The notes below the pieces were generated by a model. That model was not told where the DNA came from. It saw nothing but the letters and a program-made list of their open reading frames with translations, and did no database searches. A stretch of DNA of 33,799 nt from Chthoniobacteraceae bacterium (GTDB lineage Bacteria; Verrucomicrobiota; Verrucomicrobiia; Chthoniobacterales; Chthoniobacteraceae), in contig CANJPY010000054.1 in assembly GCA_947476255.1 (NCBI GenBank), positions 1 to 33,799 on the forward strand. Reading direction: 5' to 3'. Made by a program: the position numbers and the translations under genes. Shown here one piece after another: positions 15,064 to 21,944 of the stretch (position 1 is its first letter; every line of letters begins with the position of its first letter).

Positions 15064-16407
15064 ATGAAATCAACGCAATTTCCCACACCTTGGCAGCGCA
15101 AGACAATCTGGAGCGCCTTGACGGCTCTTGCGGTTGTTGGCATCGGCTCAATCAGCGTTGGTCTCATCTGGCTCGCCATGCTGGTGCTTGGATTTCTGCA
15201 GCCCATTTTGATTCCATTCGCGGTAGCCGGAGTGCTTGCCTACCTGATGGAACCGGTAGTTTCAAAACTGGCGGAGTGGCGCATTCCAAGGAAGGCATCC
15301 GTTCTGAGCGTTTTCGCCGTTGTCTTTGCCCTTCTCCTATGGGGGTCTTTCTGGCTGATTCCCGTCATTTCCCGCCAGACAGTCAATCTCTACAACAAGG
15401 CGGATCAATACACCCAGACAACGCGCAATTACATAAAGACTTTCGCGCTGTCAGTACGCCAGCGCTACGGAGTGGATGTGCTGCCCGCTCTCACGGACCC
15501 TGCAGAAGAGGAGGCCGCAGCATCTCCAAACAAGGAGTCGCCCCCCCCCTCTCCTAAGCCTGCGACCACGGGAGACTTCGCTGCCAAGCCAATTCCCAAG
15601 ACCATCAGCTCCCTGGAGGAACTCCTCGATGTCAACCAGATCCTGCGGGGGGACTGGCTCAAAACAGCGCTTGTCACCCTCGCGAACAACTCTTTGCACA
15701 TGGTGCGATCCAGTGTGGGCGGAGTCGTCAGCGTTGTAGGTTTCCTCATCTCGCTGATCATCATCCCCGTCTACCTCTTTTATTTCTTGATCGACGCACG
15801 GCACATCGCCGAATCCTGGCAGGACTACTTGCCGCTCAAAAACTCTGAATTTAAAACGGAACTTGTTTCGACTCTCACAGAGATCAACGGCTACGTGATC
15901 GCATTTTTCCGAGGTCAACTTCTTGTCAGCGTGATCAATGGCGTCTCCACTGCCATTGGGCTCATGATTGTGGGCCTGGACTTCGGTCTTCTGATCGGAC
16001 TGGTTTTGTGCGTCCTTGGACTGATTCCTTACCTCGGTATTCTCATCTGTTGGATCCCCGCGGTCATTATTGCATCCGTCCAAGGCGGAGTCGGTTCATT
16101 CGTCCCGCACGAACCCGCGTGGTTGTTTCCGGTCGTTGTAACCGGCATTTTTATACTGGTGCAAAAAATCGACAGTTTTTACATCACGCCCATGGTCGTG
16201 GAGAAACGCGTGGGACTGCATCCGATGACGGTCATCGCGTCACTGTTCATGTGGAGCCTTTTACTTGGGGGCATTCTAGGAACCATTCTCGCGGTGCCTC
16301 TGACGGCTACCCTCAAGGTGCTTTTGCGCCGCTACGCATGGGAACGCAGTCTTTTACGGATTACAAATCAGCCACCAGCGGCAGAACCCGAGCCGTCTCA
16401 ATCCTGA
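15064..16407 (+). CDS. AI-2E family transporter
   Basis: A protein of 447 residues and a multi-pass inner-membrane protein of the PF01594 family (TqsA/PerM type). Two N-terminal membrane segments (TALAVVGIGSISVGLIWLAM and ILIPFAVAGVLAYLMEPVV) lead to a soluble, proline-rich insert (about 140-180). Five or six further segments follow, from SVVGFLISLIIIPVYLFYFLI through ILGTILAVPLTATLKVLL, with the family's PYLG and KIDSFYITPMVVEKRVGLHP motifs. Members have been described as exporters of autoinducer-2 or as cation-coupled antiporters, so the substrate here is not known. The 272 bp between this gene and the divergent isomerase hold no gene. Confidence 0.9.
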   Translation: MKSTQFPTPWQRKTIWSALTALAVVGIGSISVGLIWLAMLVLGFLQPILIPFAVAGVLAYLMEPVVSKLAEWRIPRKASVLSVFAVVFALLLWGSFWLIPVISRQTVNLYNKADQYTQTTRNYIKTFALSVRQRYGVDVLPALTDPAEEEAAASPNKESPPPSPKPATTGDFAAKPIPKTISSLEELLDVNQILRGDWLKTALVTLANNSLHMVRSSVGGVVSVVGFLISLIIIPVYLFYFLIDARHIAESWQDYLPLKNSEFKTELVSTLTEINGYVIAFFRGQLLVSVINGVSTAIGLMIVGLDFGLLIGLVLCVLGLIPYLGILICWIPAVIIASVQGGVGSFVPHEPAWLFPVVVTGIFILVQKIDSFYITPMVVEKRVGLHPMTVIASLFMWSLLLGGILGTILAVPLTATLKVLLRRYAWERSLLRITNQPPAAEPEPSQS

Positions 16408-16447
16408 CGAATCCCCTTCCCCCGCCCCGGGAAAGTTCTGCGAAATC

Positions 16448-17158
16448 TCAGGCACTGCAGGCAAGATTGCCTGTCTCTCCGTGATAGCCACCCTCCTGCG
16501 CCCAACAGATGGCGTAGCGCACCAATTCCTGAGAAGAAGCGATGCCGAGTTTCTGTTTGATATTGGAGCGGTGTGCCTCGACGGTTTTCATGCTAATGCT
16601 CAACCGCTCGCCGATACTTCTGGTGCTCTGGGCACTGCCCACGAGGGCTAGGATTTCAAGTTCGCGGTCTGAGAGGCGCGCTTCGGGAAGGGAATTATCT
16701 GCGCCGTTTTTTCCGGCGAAAATCTCGAGAATCAAGGAGCTCATACGTTCACTGACCACAACCCTGCCCTTGAATACATCTCGAATCCCATTCGCCAATC
16801 GCGCCACCGGCTCGCTTTTCATAAGGTACCCCCGGGCCCCAGCGCGAAGCACGCGAGGCGCGTAGTGCGGTTCGTCATGCATGGAGAGCACCAGAATCGG
16901 CAGTTTTGCGTACATGGCTCGGATGTCTTTAATGAGCTCAAGCCCCCCTTTCCCAGGAAGATTTAGATCGGAAAGAACCAGATCAGGCTTATTGTGTTCA
17001 ACCATGTGCATGGCTTCCCTGGGGTCAGCAGCCTCGGCGCACACCATCATATCGGGCTGGGCATTGATGTACTGCGCCAACCCCATCCGCATAAAAGGGT
17101 GATCATCAACAAGCAAAATACGCCGACGCTCGGTTTCGAAATTGGAAAAAGTCTGCAT
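16448..17158 (-). CDS. NarL/FixJ-type response regulator
   Basis: A protein of 236 residues. The receiver domain (12-130) has D18-D19, phosphoacceptor D64 in LVLSDLNLPG, Ser 92 and K114 in GYLMKSE, all key residues being present. The LuxR-type HTH (about 165-225) has LSDRELEILALVGSAQSTRSI, then ISMKTVEAHRSNIKQKLG. It should bind DNA as a phosphorylated dimer. No sensor kinase is encoded nearby, so it is an orphan here. It converges on the AI-2E gene across a 40-bp gap with a small GC hairpin (16416-16435). Confidence 0.92.
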   Translation of the reverse strand: MQTFSNFETERRRILLVDDHPFMRMGLAQYINAQPDMMVCAEAADPREAMHMVEHNKPDLVLSDLNLPGKGGLELIKDIRAMYAKLPILVLSMHDEPHYAPRVLRAGARGYLMKSEPVARLANGIRDVFKGRVVVSERMSSLILEIFAGKNGADNSLPEARLSDRELEILALVGSAQSTRSIGERLSISMKTVEAHRSNIKQKLGIASSQELVRYAICWAQEGGYHGETGNLACSA

Positions 17159-17234
17159 ATAAATTTATTTTCTAAGGAGATCACTCAGAACATCGTAGTT
17201 CCCTGCCGTAACAGCCTTGTTTTCCCCTGCGTTC

Positions 17235-18083
17235 ATGCACAAATCTTATCGCGGACGATTGGCTCCATCGCCCACTGGTCTTCTCCACGCCGGCCATGCG
17301 GCCACATTTTTGAGGGCCGCTGAAATTGCAAAAAGGCATTCAGGCACACTAATTTACAGAAACGACGACCTGGACTTCACCCGGTGCAAACCTCATTTTC
17401 ACGAGGCCGCAATCCAGGATCTACGCTGGCTTGGATTGTCTTGGCAGGAAGGCCCCGACGTGGGCGGAGCCTTTTCTCCCTACTCACAAAGTGAACGCCG
17501 CTTTCTATACCTCACCGCCCTCGACGTCCTGCGGAAGGCGGCCCTCATCTACCCTTGCATGTGTTCACGGCGTGATGTCGCGTCCGCTTTAAGCGCCCCC
17601 CATGCCATTGATGATGAACCTTTTTATTCCGGCAGTTGCAGACCCGTCGCAGCGGTCGTCTTTGAGCACAATCCTCTTTTGAACTGGCGCTTCCGCATCA
17701 GTCCCCCAGAACACATTGAGTTTAAGGATGGCCGCCTGGGCAAGCAATGCGCCGTTGCCGGAAAGGACTTCGGAGACTTTCTTGTCTGGCGCAAGGACGG
17801 AGTTCCATCCTACCAACTAGCTTGCGCCGTTGATGATGCATTAATGGAAATCACGGAGGTCGTCAGAGGGGAGGATTTGGTAGCGAGCACCTTCAGGCAG
17901 ATCCTTCTTTTTCGCGCCCTGGGCTACGATGTACCCGCGTTCTACCACACGCCGCTCCTCACGGACTCCACAGGAAAACGCTTGGCAAAAAGAAACGACG
18001 CCATTTCGCTTCAGACACTCCGCGAACAAGGCTACTCCCCAGACGCAATCCGAGTCTTGATTAACGAAAGGTTACAAACCTGA
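17235..18083 (+). CDS. gluQ: Glutamyl-Q tRNA(Asp) synthetase
   Basis: A protein of 282 residues, the length of GluQ-RS and much shorter than GltX. It shows the class I HIGH-type motif (APSPTGLLHAGHAATF), a zinc site CMCSRRD...YSGSC as in GluQ-RS, the GEDL segment before the catalytic core's end, and a KMSKS counterpart GKRLAKRND. The enzyme charges the queuosine at position 34 of tRNA-Asp with glutamate. There is no anticodon-binding domain, as expected. ATG at 17235 is preferred over an upstream TTG at 17217. The gene starts 76 bp from the divergent regulator gene. Confidence 0.9.
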   Translation: MHKSYRGRLAPSPTGLLHAGHAATFLRAAEIAKRHSGTLIYRNDDLDFTRCKPHFHEAAIQDLRWLGLSWQEGPDVGGAFSPYSQSERRFLYLTALDVLRKAALIYPCMCSRRDVASALSAPHAIDDEPFYSGSCRPVAAVVFEHNPLLNWRFRISPPEHIEFKDGRLGKQCAVAGKDFGDFLVWRKDGVPSYQLACAVDDALMEITEVVRGEDLVASTFRQILLFRALGYDVPAFYHTPLLTDSTGKRLAKRNDAISLQTLREQGYSPDAIRVLINERLQT

Positions 18084-18085
18084 GC

Positions 18086-18158
18086 GAGCGGAATACAACC
18101 CGAAGCCCAAAATGCGCCACGGCAAGCCGTTCTGAAGCGGCTTATGCGGGCTCCGCTC
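18086..18158. repeat. Nested palindrome between convergent genes
   Basis: GAGCGG (18086-18091) pairs with CCGCTC (18153-18158), AGCCC (18104-18108) with GGGCT (18148-18152), and AAGCCG (18125-18130) with CGGCTT (18138-18143). The whole gap between gluQ and larC2 therefore folds into one branched structure. It may act as a bidirectional terminator or be a mobile palindromic repeat. No T-run follows on either strand. Confidence 0.55.
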
Positions 18159-18638
18159 CTAAAGGGACTCCAATTCCAGCGCCGCTTTTCGGGCGGCATC
18201 ATAAACCAACTGCAAAGGGCAGCCATGCTCCAAAGCTAATGCCTTGCAGGACTCAAACTCAGGAGCAATCTGCAAAAGAGCGTCTCCCCGATATCCGCGT
18301 TTGACGGAAACCACTCCAAAGCGGGTCTGAACCTCTACGAAATCACGCCTCAACTTCCAGCGCGTCAGCTCGCTCATCCGCAACCCGAAGGCACTTGTAT
18401 GCGTGAAGACGAGGTCCGCGAGTCTTTTTACAGAGGACTCCTCCGCTAGGACGGCCAGAAGCATGCCAGGGCGCTGCTTTTTCATCTGCACGGGCGTCAC
18501 CCACACATCCAGAGCGCCTGCTTCCAAAAGAAGCCCCGTCACATGCCCGACCAACTCTGGACTCAGGTCGTCCAAATTCGTCTCAATCTGCACCACCTTG
18601 TCGTGCTCGTACCCGTCGCCGGTGTCTGCGGGAGACAT
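18159..18638 (-). CDS. larC2: LarC C-terminal part (LarC2)
   Basis: A protein of 159 residues. VVQIETNLDDLSPELVGHVTG, ALDVWVTPVQMKKQRPG, KRLADLVFTHTSAFGLRM and RRDFVEVQTRFGVVSVKRG are the landmarks of the C-terminal domain of LarC. LarC is the CTP-dependent cyclometallase that inserts nickel into the pincer cofactor of lactate racemase and related enzymes. It lies in the same reading frame as larC1, separated by one TAA (18660-18662) and seven sense codons. Restart at ATG 18638 is the simplest way to make it. In Lactobacillus plantarum LarC is likewise encoded in two pieces joined by frameshifting, but here no frame change is needed. Confidence 0.8.
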   Translation of the reverse strand: MSPADTGDGYEHDKVVQIETNLDDLSPELVGHVTGLLLEAGALDVWVTPVQMKKQRPGMLLAVLAEESSVKRLADLVFTHTSAFGLRMSELTRWKLRRDFVEVQTRFGVVSVKRGYRGDALLQIAPEFESCKALALEHGCPLQLVYDAARKAALELESL

Positions 18639-18659
18639 ACCTCTTAAAACACGGCCTTT

Positions 18660-19616
18660 TTAGATTTCGCCAAGCACCGCACGGAGAACATTGGGGCGTG
18701 AGGCCAGATGCCTCGAGCCAACCCCATAACCAATCTTCTGCGCGCGCAGAGTCGGCATTGCACCAAAATGCTTGGAAAACTCCGCAAGAATCGCGGCACC
18801 TGTCGGAGTGATGAGTTCGTGAGTTTCATCCGCCTGACGGAGAGGAATCCCCCCCAGAATCTCCAAGGTGGCTGGAGCTGGAATGGGAAACCGTCCATGC
18901 TGGCACTGAATCCAGCCCCTGCCTTCTTCCAACTCTGAGGCATAGACTGCTTCGACGCCAAGAGCCTCGATGCCCACGCAGGCGCATACGATATCCGCTA
19001 TGGAATCCAAGGCGCCTACTTCATGAAAATGCACTTCCTCAGGAGTGGTCCCATGGATTTTTGCTTCCGCAACTGCTATCCGCTGGAAAATTGCTAGTGC
19101 GCGCTCCTTGACGAAGGCGGACAGTTCACTTTTCTGGATAAGCTCACGGATTTGCGCATGACTTCGCCCGTGCTCTCGACCATGCCCGTGTCCATGGTCG
19201 TGTCCATGGTCGTGTCCATGGTCGTGTCCATGGTCGTGTCCATGGTCGTGTCCATGGTCGTGTCCGTGGTCGTGTCCGTGGTCGTGTCCGTGGTCGTGTC
19301 CGTGGTCGTGTCCATGGTCGTGTCCGTGGTCGTGTCCGTGGTCGTGTCCGTGGTCGTGTCCGTGGTCGTGTCCGTGGTCGTGGTCGTCATGGTCATGAGC
19401 GCATGTTTCGGAATGCGTCGCGCCCTCATGGATTCCAAACTTTACGCCCTCAATTTCGGCACGCTTCTCCCGTTCAAAATGCATGTGGAAATCACCCAGA
19501 TTCAACTTGGAAAGTTCCCACTCAAGAGTGGACGGTTTCACGCCAAGATCACAAAGAGCGCCCACGGTCATGTCACCGCTGATGCCTGAAAAACAGTCGA
19601 AGTATAGGACTTTCAT
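18660..19616 (-). CDS. larC1: LarC N-terminal part (LarC1) with His-rich tract
   Basis: A protein of 318 residues. The family start is clear (KVLYFDCFSGISGDMTVGAL), as are EVHFHEVGALDSIADIVCA, the GRGWIQCQHGRFPIPAPATLEIL segment and ETHELITPTGAAIL near the end. Residues about 72-150 are a tract of repeated His-Asp-His-Gly, far longer than the short His stretch common in LarC, and likely to store or deliver nickel. The gene follows hisA by 23 bp on the same strand, so it is probably co-transcribed with the his genes. It ends at a TAA just where the linker to the C-terminal domain should continue. No larA, larB or larE is in the window. Confidence 0.88.
   Translation of the reverse strand: MKVLYFDCFSGISGDMTVGALCDLGVKPSTLEWELSKLNLGDFHMHFEREKRAEIEGVKFGIHEGATHSETCAHDHDDHDHGHDHGHDHGHDHGHDHGHDHGHDHGHDHGHDHGHDHGHDHGHDHGHDHGHDHGHDHGHDHGHGHGREHGRSHAQIRELIQKSELSAFVKERALAIFQRIAVAEAKIHGTTPEEVHFHEVGALDSIADIVCACVGIEALGVEAVYASELEEGRGWIQCQHGRFPIPAPATLEILGGIPLRQADETHELITPTGAAILAEFSKHFGAMPTLRAQKIGYGVGSRHLASRPNVLRAVLGEI
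19189..19380. repeat. 12-bp tandem repeat, 16 copies, in larC1
   Basis: Sixteen uninterrupted 12-mers of the form TGTCC(A/G)TGGTCG encode the His-Asp-His-Gly tract on the minus strand. The variable base runs A six times, G four times, A once, G five times. Such blocks of identical copies indicate recent slippage or unequal exchange. Units are multiples of three, so changes in copy number keep the frame. Confidence 0.95.
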
Positions 19617-19639
19617 AAGTTAAGAACCTTCCGTCTGGA

Positions 19640-20368
19640 CTAAAACTGACGATCACGGTTTGAAACGGCATCGTGCAAACGAATCGCATTGTCATAAAGC
19701 GCCTTTCCAACAATAGCGCCATGGATGCGAGAGTTTTGTGCCAACCGCTGCAAATCCGCCAAACTAGAAACGCCGCCACTCGCAATCAATTGGCAGTGGA
19801 TGACGCCCAGCATACGCTCCAATCCCCGGAAATTTGGGCCGGCCATCATTCCGTCCGTGGCAATATCCGTATAAATGATGGTCTTTACTCCGCAATCTTC
19901 AACCTTGCGGGCCAGATCCAAGGCATCGACCTCGGACACCTCCGTCCAGCCTTTGGTCGAAACACGGCCATCCTTGGCATCGATCCCCACCGCGATTTTG
20001 TCGCCACCGAACTCTTCGACCATATCGCTTACAAACGAAAGCGACTCCGCCGCACGCGTGCCAATGACCACCCGCGAAACTCCCGATTCAATGGCCGCTT
20101 TCACTGCTTCCGCGGAACGCATCCCGCCGCCCAATTGGACCGGCACAAGCAATGCTTTCGCAATGTCCCGCACAATTTCCAAGTTCGTGTGTACACCCGA
20201 AAAAGCGGCGTCCAAATCGACAATGTGCAGCCAGTCTCCGCCTTCCTGACTCCAGCGTTTGGCATAAGCCATAGGAGAGGCGGGGTACACAGTTTTGTCC
20301 TCAGCCTTGCCTTGGCGCAATCGCACCACCTGTCCGCCCATCAGATCAATTGCTGGAAAAAGAAGCAT
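19640..20368 (-). CDS. hisA: ProFAR isomerase HisA
   Basis: A protein of 242 residues of the HisA/HisF half-barrel-duplication family. PAIDLMGGQVVRLRQG holds catalytic Asp 8 and AVGIDAKDG holds Asp 130, the two residues of the Amadori rearrangement in HisA. The paired phosphate-binding loops LGGGMRS and SGGVSS are intact, and YTDIATDGM is typical of HisA rather than HisF. It is the third gene of the his run, 36 bp after hisH. The partner cyclase gene hisF is not in the window. Confidence 0.95.
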   Translation of the reverse strand: MLLFPAIDLMGGQVVRLRQGKAEDKTVYPASPMAYAKRWSQEGGDWLHIVDLDAAFSGVHTNLEIVRDIAKALLVPVQLGGGMRSAEAVKAAIESGVSRVVIGTRAAESLSFVSDMVEEFGGDKIAVGIDAKDGRVSTKGWTEVSEVDALDLARKVEDCGVKTIIYTDIATDGMMAGPNFRGLERMLGVIHCQLIASGGVSSLADLQRLAQNSRIHGAIVGKALYDNAIRLHDAVSNRDRQF

Positions 20369-20404
20369 AAATTCACTCGTTAAAAGATAAAAGACAGGGG
20401 CAAT

Positions 20405-21040
20405 CTACCCGGCCGCCAGAGTAGACATACTGGACGGCGTTTGCCGCATGAAATTGCGGAGGATTCCCAGTCCGACGGATTGGCTTTTTTCAGGATGAAA
20501 CTGGACGCCACTCACCCTCCCCCTCGCCGCAGCGGCTGCAAAGATCTCCCCATAATGGCAGCGTGCTGTCACCTCCTTGGGCTCGAGCGCCTCGGGGTAA
20601 AAGGAATGCACGAAATACACATAAGGATCGGCGGGCAATCCCTCCCAAAGAGCATGGGCTTGCGAAAGGTCCAAGCGGTTCCACCCGATTTGCGGCACCT
20701 TCAAGCCAGGGGTCTTGAACTTTCGAACCTGACCTTTGAAAAAACCCATCCCAGCAATCCCTGGCGCCTCTTCACTTCCCTCAAAGAGCACTTGATACCC
20801 GACACAAATCCCCAAGAACGGTCGGTCATTGGCAATCCAGTCCATAAGGGGATCCCAAAAACCACGCTCGCGAATCTGGCTCACACAATCTCCAAAAGCA
20901 CCAACGCCCGGCAGAACCACTGCGTCTGCGCGCTCCAAATGAGCGGGCGAAGAAAGAATTTCCACCTCTCCTCCTTGCACGCAGAGCGCATTGTAAACGC
21001 TCCGCAAATTCCCGGATCCATAGTCAATCAGCGCGATCAT
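20405..21040 (-). CDS. hisH: Imidazole glycerol phosphate synthase glutaminase subunit HisH
   Basis: A protein of 211 residues and a class I glutamine amidotransferase. The triad is complete: Cys 79 in FLGICVGYQ, and His 182 and Glu 184 in VQFHPEKSQ. The oxyanion strand PGVGAFGD is present. It supplies ammonia to HisF, which must be encoded elsewhere. It is 6 bp downstream of hisB, so translation is probably coupled. Confidence 0.95.
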   Translation of the reverse strand: MIALIDYGSGNLRSVYNALCVQGGEVEILSSPAHLERADAVVLPGVGAFGDCVSQIRERGFWDPLMDWIANDRPFLGICVGYQVLFEGSEEAPGIAGMGFFKGQVRKFKTPGLKVPQIGWNRLDLSQAHALWEGLPADPYVYFVHSFYPEALEPKEVTARCHYGEIFAAAAARGRVSGVQFHPEKSQSVGLGILRNFMRQTPSSMSTLAAG

Positions 21041-21046
21041 GGGAGG

Positions 21047-21637
21047 CTAGAGTAGTCCTTTTGTACTGGGAATGCCCTGCACTCGGGGATCCACCCGGCA
21101 TGCCGAATCCACCGCTCTGGCAAGACTCTTGAAGGCCGCCTCTGCCATGTGGTGTCCGTCACGTCCATACAAAATGTTCAGATGCAGATTGCACGCCGCG
21201 TTGTTTGCGAATGCGCGCATAAACTCTTCCACGAGGGTAAAAGAAAACGCTCCCATCGAGGCAATTCCCTCGGGTGCTGCAAATTCTAAAAACGGCCGCC
21301 CGCTAAAGTCGACCACCGCACGGGCGAGCGTCTCATCCATCGGCACGTATGCACAGCCATAACGCACGATTCCCCGCTTGTCCCCCAAAGCCCTGGCGAA
21401 CGCCTGACCGAGCGCAATCCCTGTATCTTCAACAGTGTGGTGGAAATCAACTTCGATGTCGCCATCAGCGTCTACCTCCAGATCCACAAGGCTGTGTTTG
21501 GCAAACAGCGTCAGCATGTGGTCGAAAAAAGGAATCTTCGTACGGATCGCCCCCTGCCCTTGACCGTCGATATTCAGTTTCAAGCGGATCTTTGTCTCGG
21601 CGGTCGCGCGATCTATACTGGCGGTGCGTGTACTCAT
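21047..21637 (-). CDS. hisB: Imidazoleglycerol-phosphate dehydratase HisB
   Basis: A protein of 196 residues, monofunctional. The metal-binding duplicates are visible as FFDHML, DFHHTVEDTGIALGQA, FMRAFANNA and GRDGHHMAEAAFKSLARA. ATG at 21637 gives the standard length and begins with STRTASIDRAT, the usual start of the family. The frame is open 21 codons further to 21700 but that part matches nothing. It is the first gene of hisB-hisH-hisA-larC1-larC2. Confidence 0.95.
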   Translation of the reverse strand: MSTRTASIDRATAETKIRLKLNIDGQGQGAIRTKIPFFDHMLTLFAKHSLVDLEVDADGDIEVDFHHTVEDTGIALGQAFARALGDKRGIVRYGCAYVPMDETLARAVVDFSGRPFLEFAAPEGIASMGAFSFTLVEEFMRAFANNAACNLHLNILYGRDGHHMAEAAFKSLARAVDSACRVDPRVQGIPSTKGLL

Positions 21638-21944
21638 GTGCGAATGAAGACCTCCATTGAAACAGAGCGGACGCCCGCTGAGAAGCGGAGACTCATTCAT
21701 GAAAGATTCCTAAGAGAAAAACTCCCAAAAATCGGTGTTTAACGAAAATCCTTCCCAGATTGGGAAGCCTCAAATCACGCATCGAGACCCTGAAATCCGT
21801 GCATTCATGCCTGCCTCTAAATCTCAACCGATTTGCAGCAAGCAAAGTGCGAATCCTGCAGACCCGATCCGCCCACTGACTTTTTCCTCACCTCTTTTCC
21901 AAATGATCGCAATCGCCTCCGTCTTGGGTAAAGTTTCCCCAGCC
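21638..21944. other. Divergent intergenic region hisB / oligopeptidase
   Basis: The region holds a perfect 7-bp hairpin CTTCCCA-GAT-TGGGAAG (21751-21767). No histidine-rich leader peptide with an attenuator was found. Both neighbouring frames stay open upstream of the chosen starts, so part of the region could be coding if starts are longer than proposed. Confidence 0.4.

Noticed and set aside
14964-15557. Plus-strand frame overlapping the start of the AI-2E transporter
   Set aside because: It has no domain and overlaps a clear transporter in another frame.
16416-16435. Terminator between the AI-2E and regulator genes
   Set aside because: The hairpin is short with a bulge and no T-run follows on either strand.
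19094-19589. Frames with Thr-Thr-Asp and Val-Val-Ser repeats over the larC1 tract
   Set aside because: They are other-frame readings of the 12-bp repeat inside larC1.
21638-21700. Longer hisB start at 21700
   Set aside because: The extra 21 residues match nothing in the family, while the ATG at 21637 gives the usual length.
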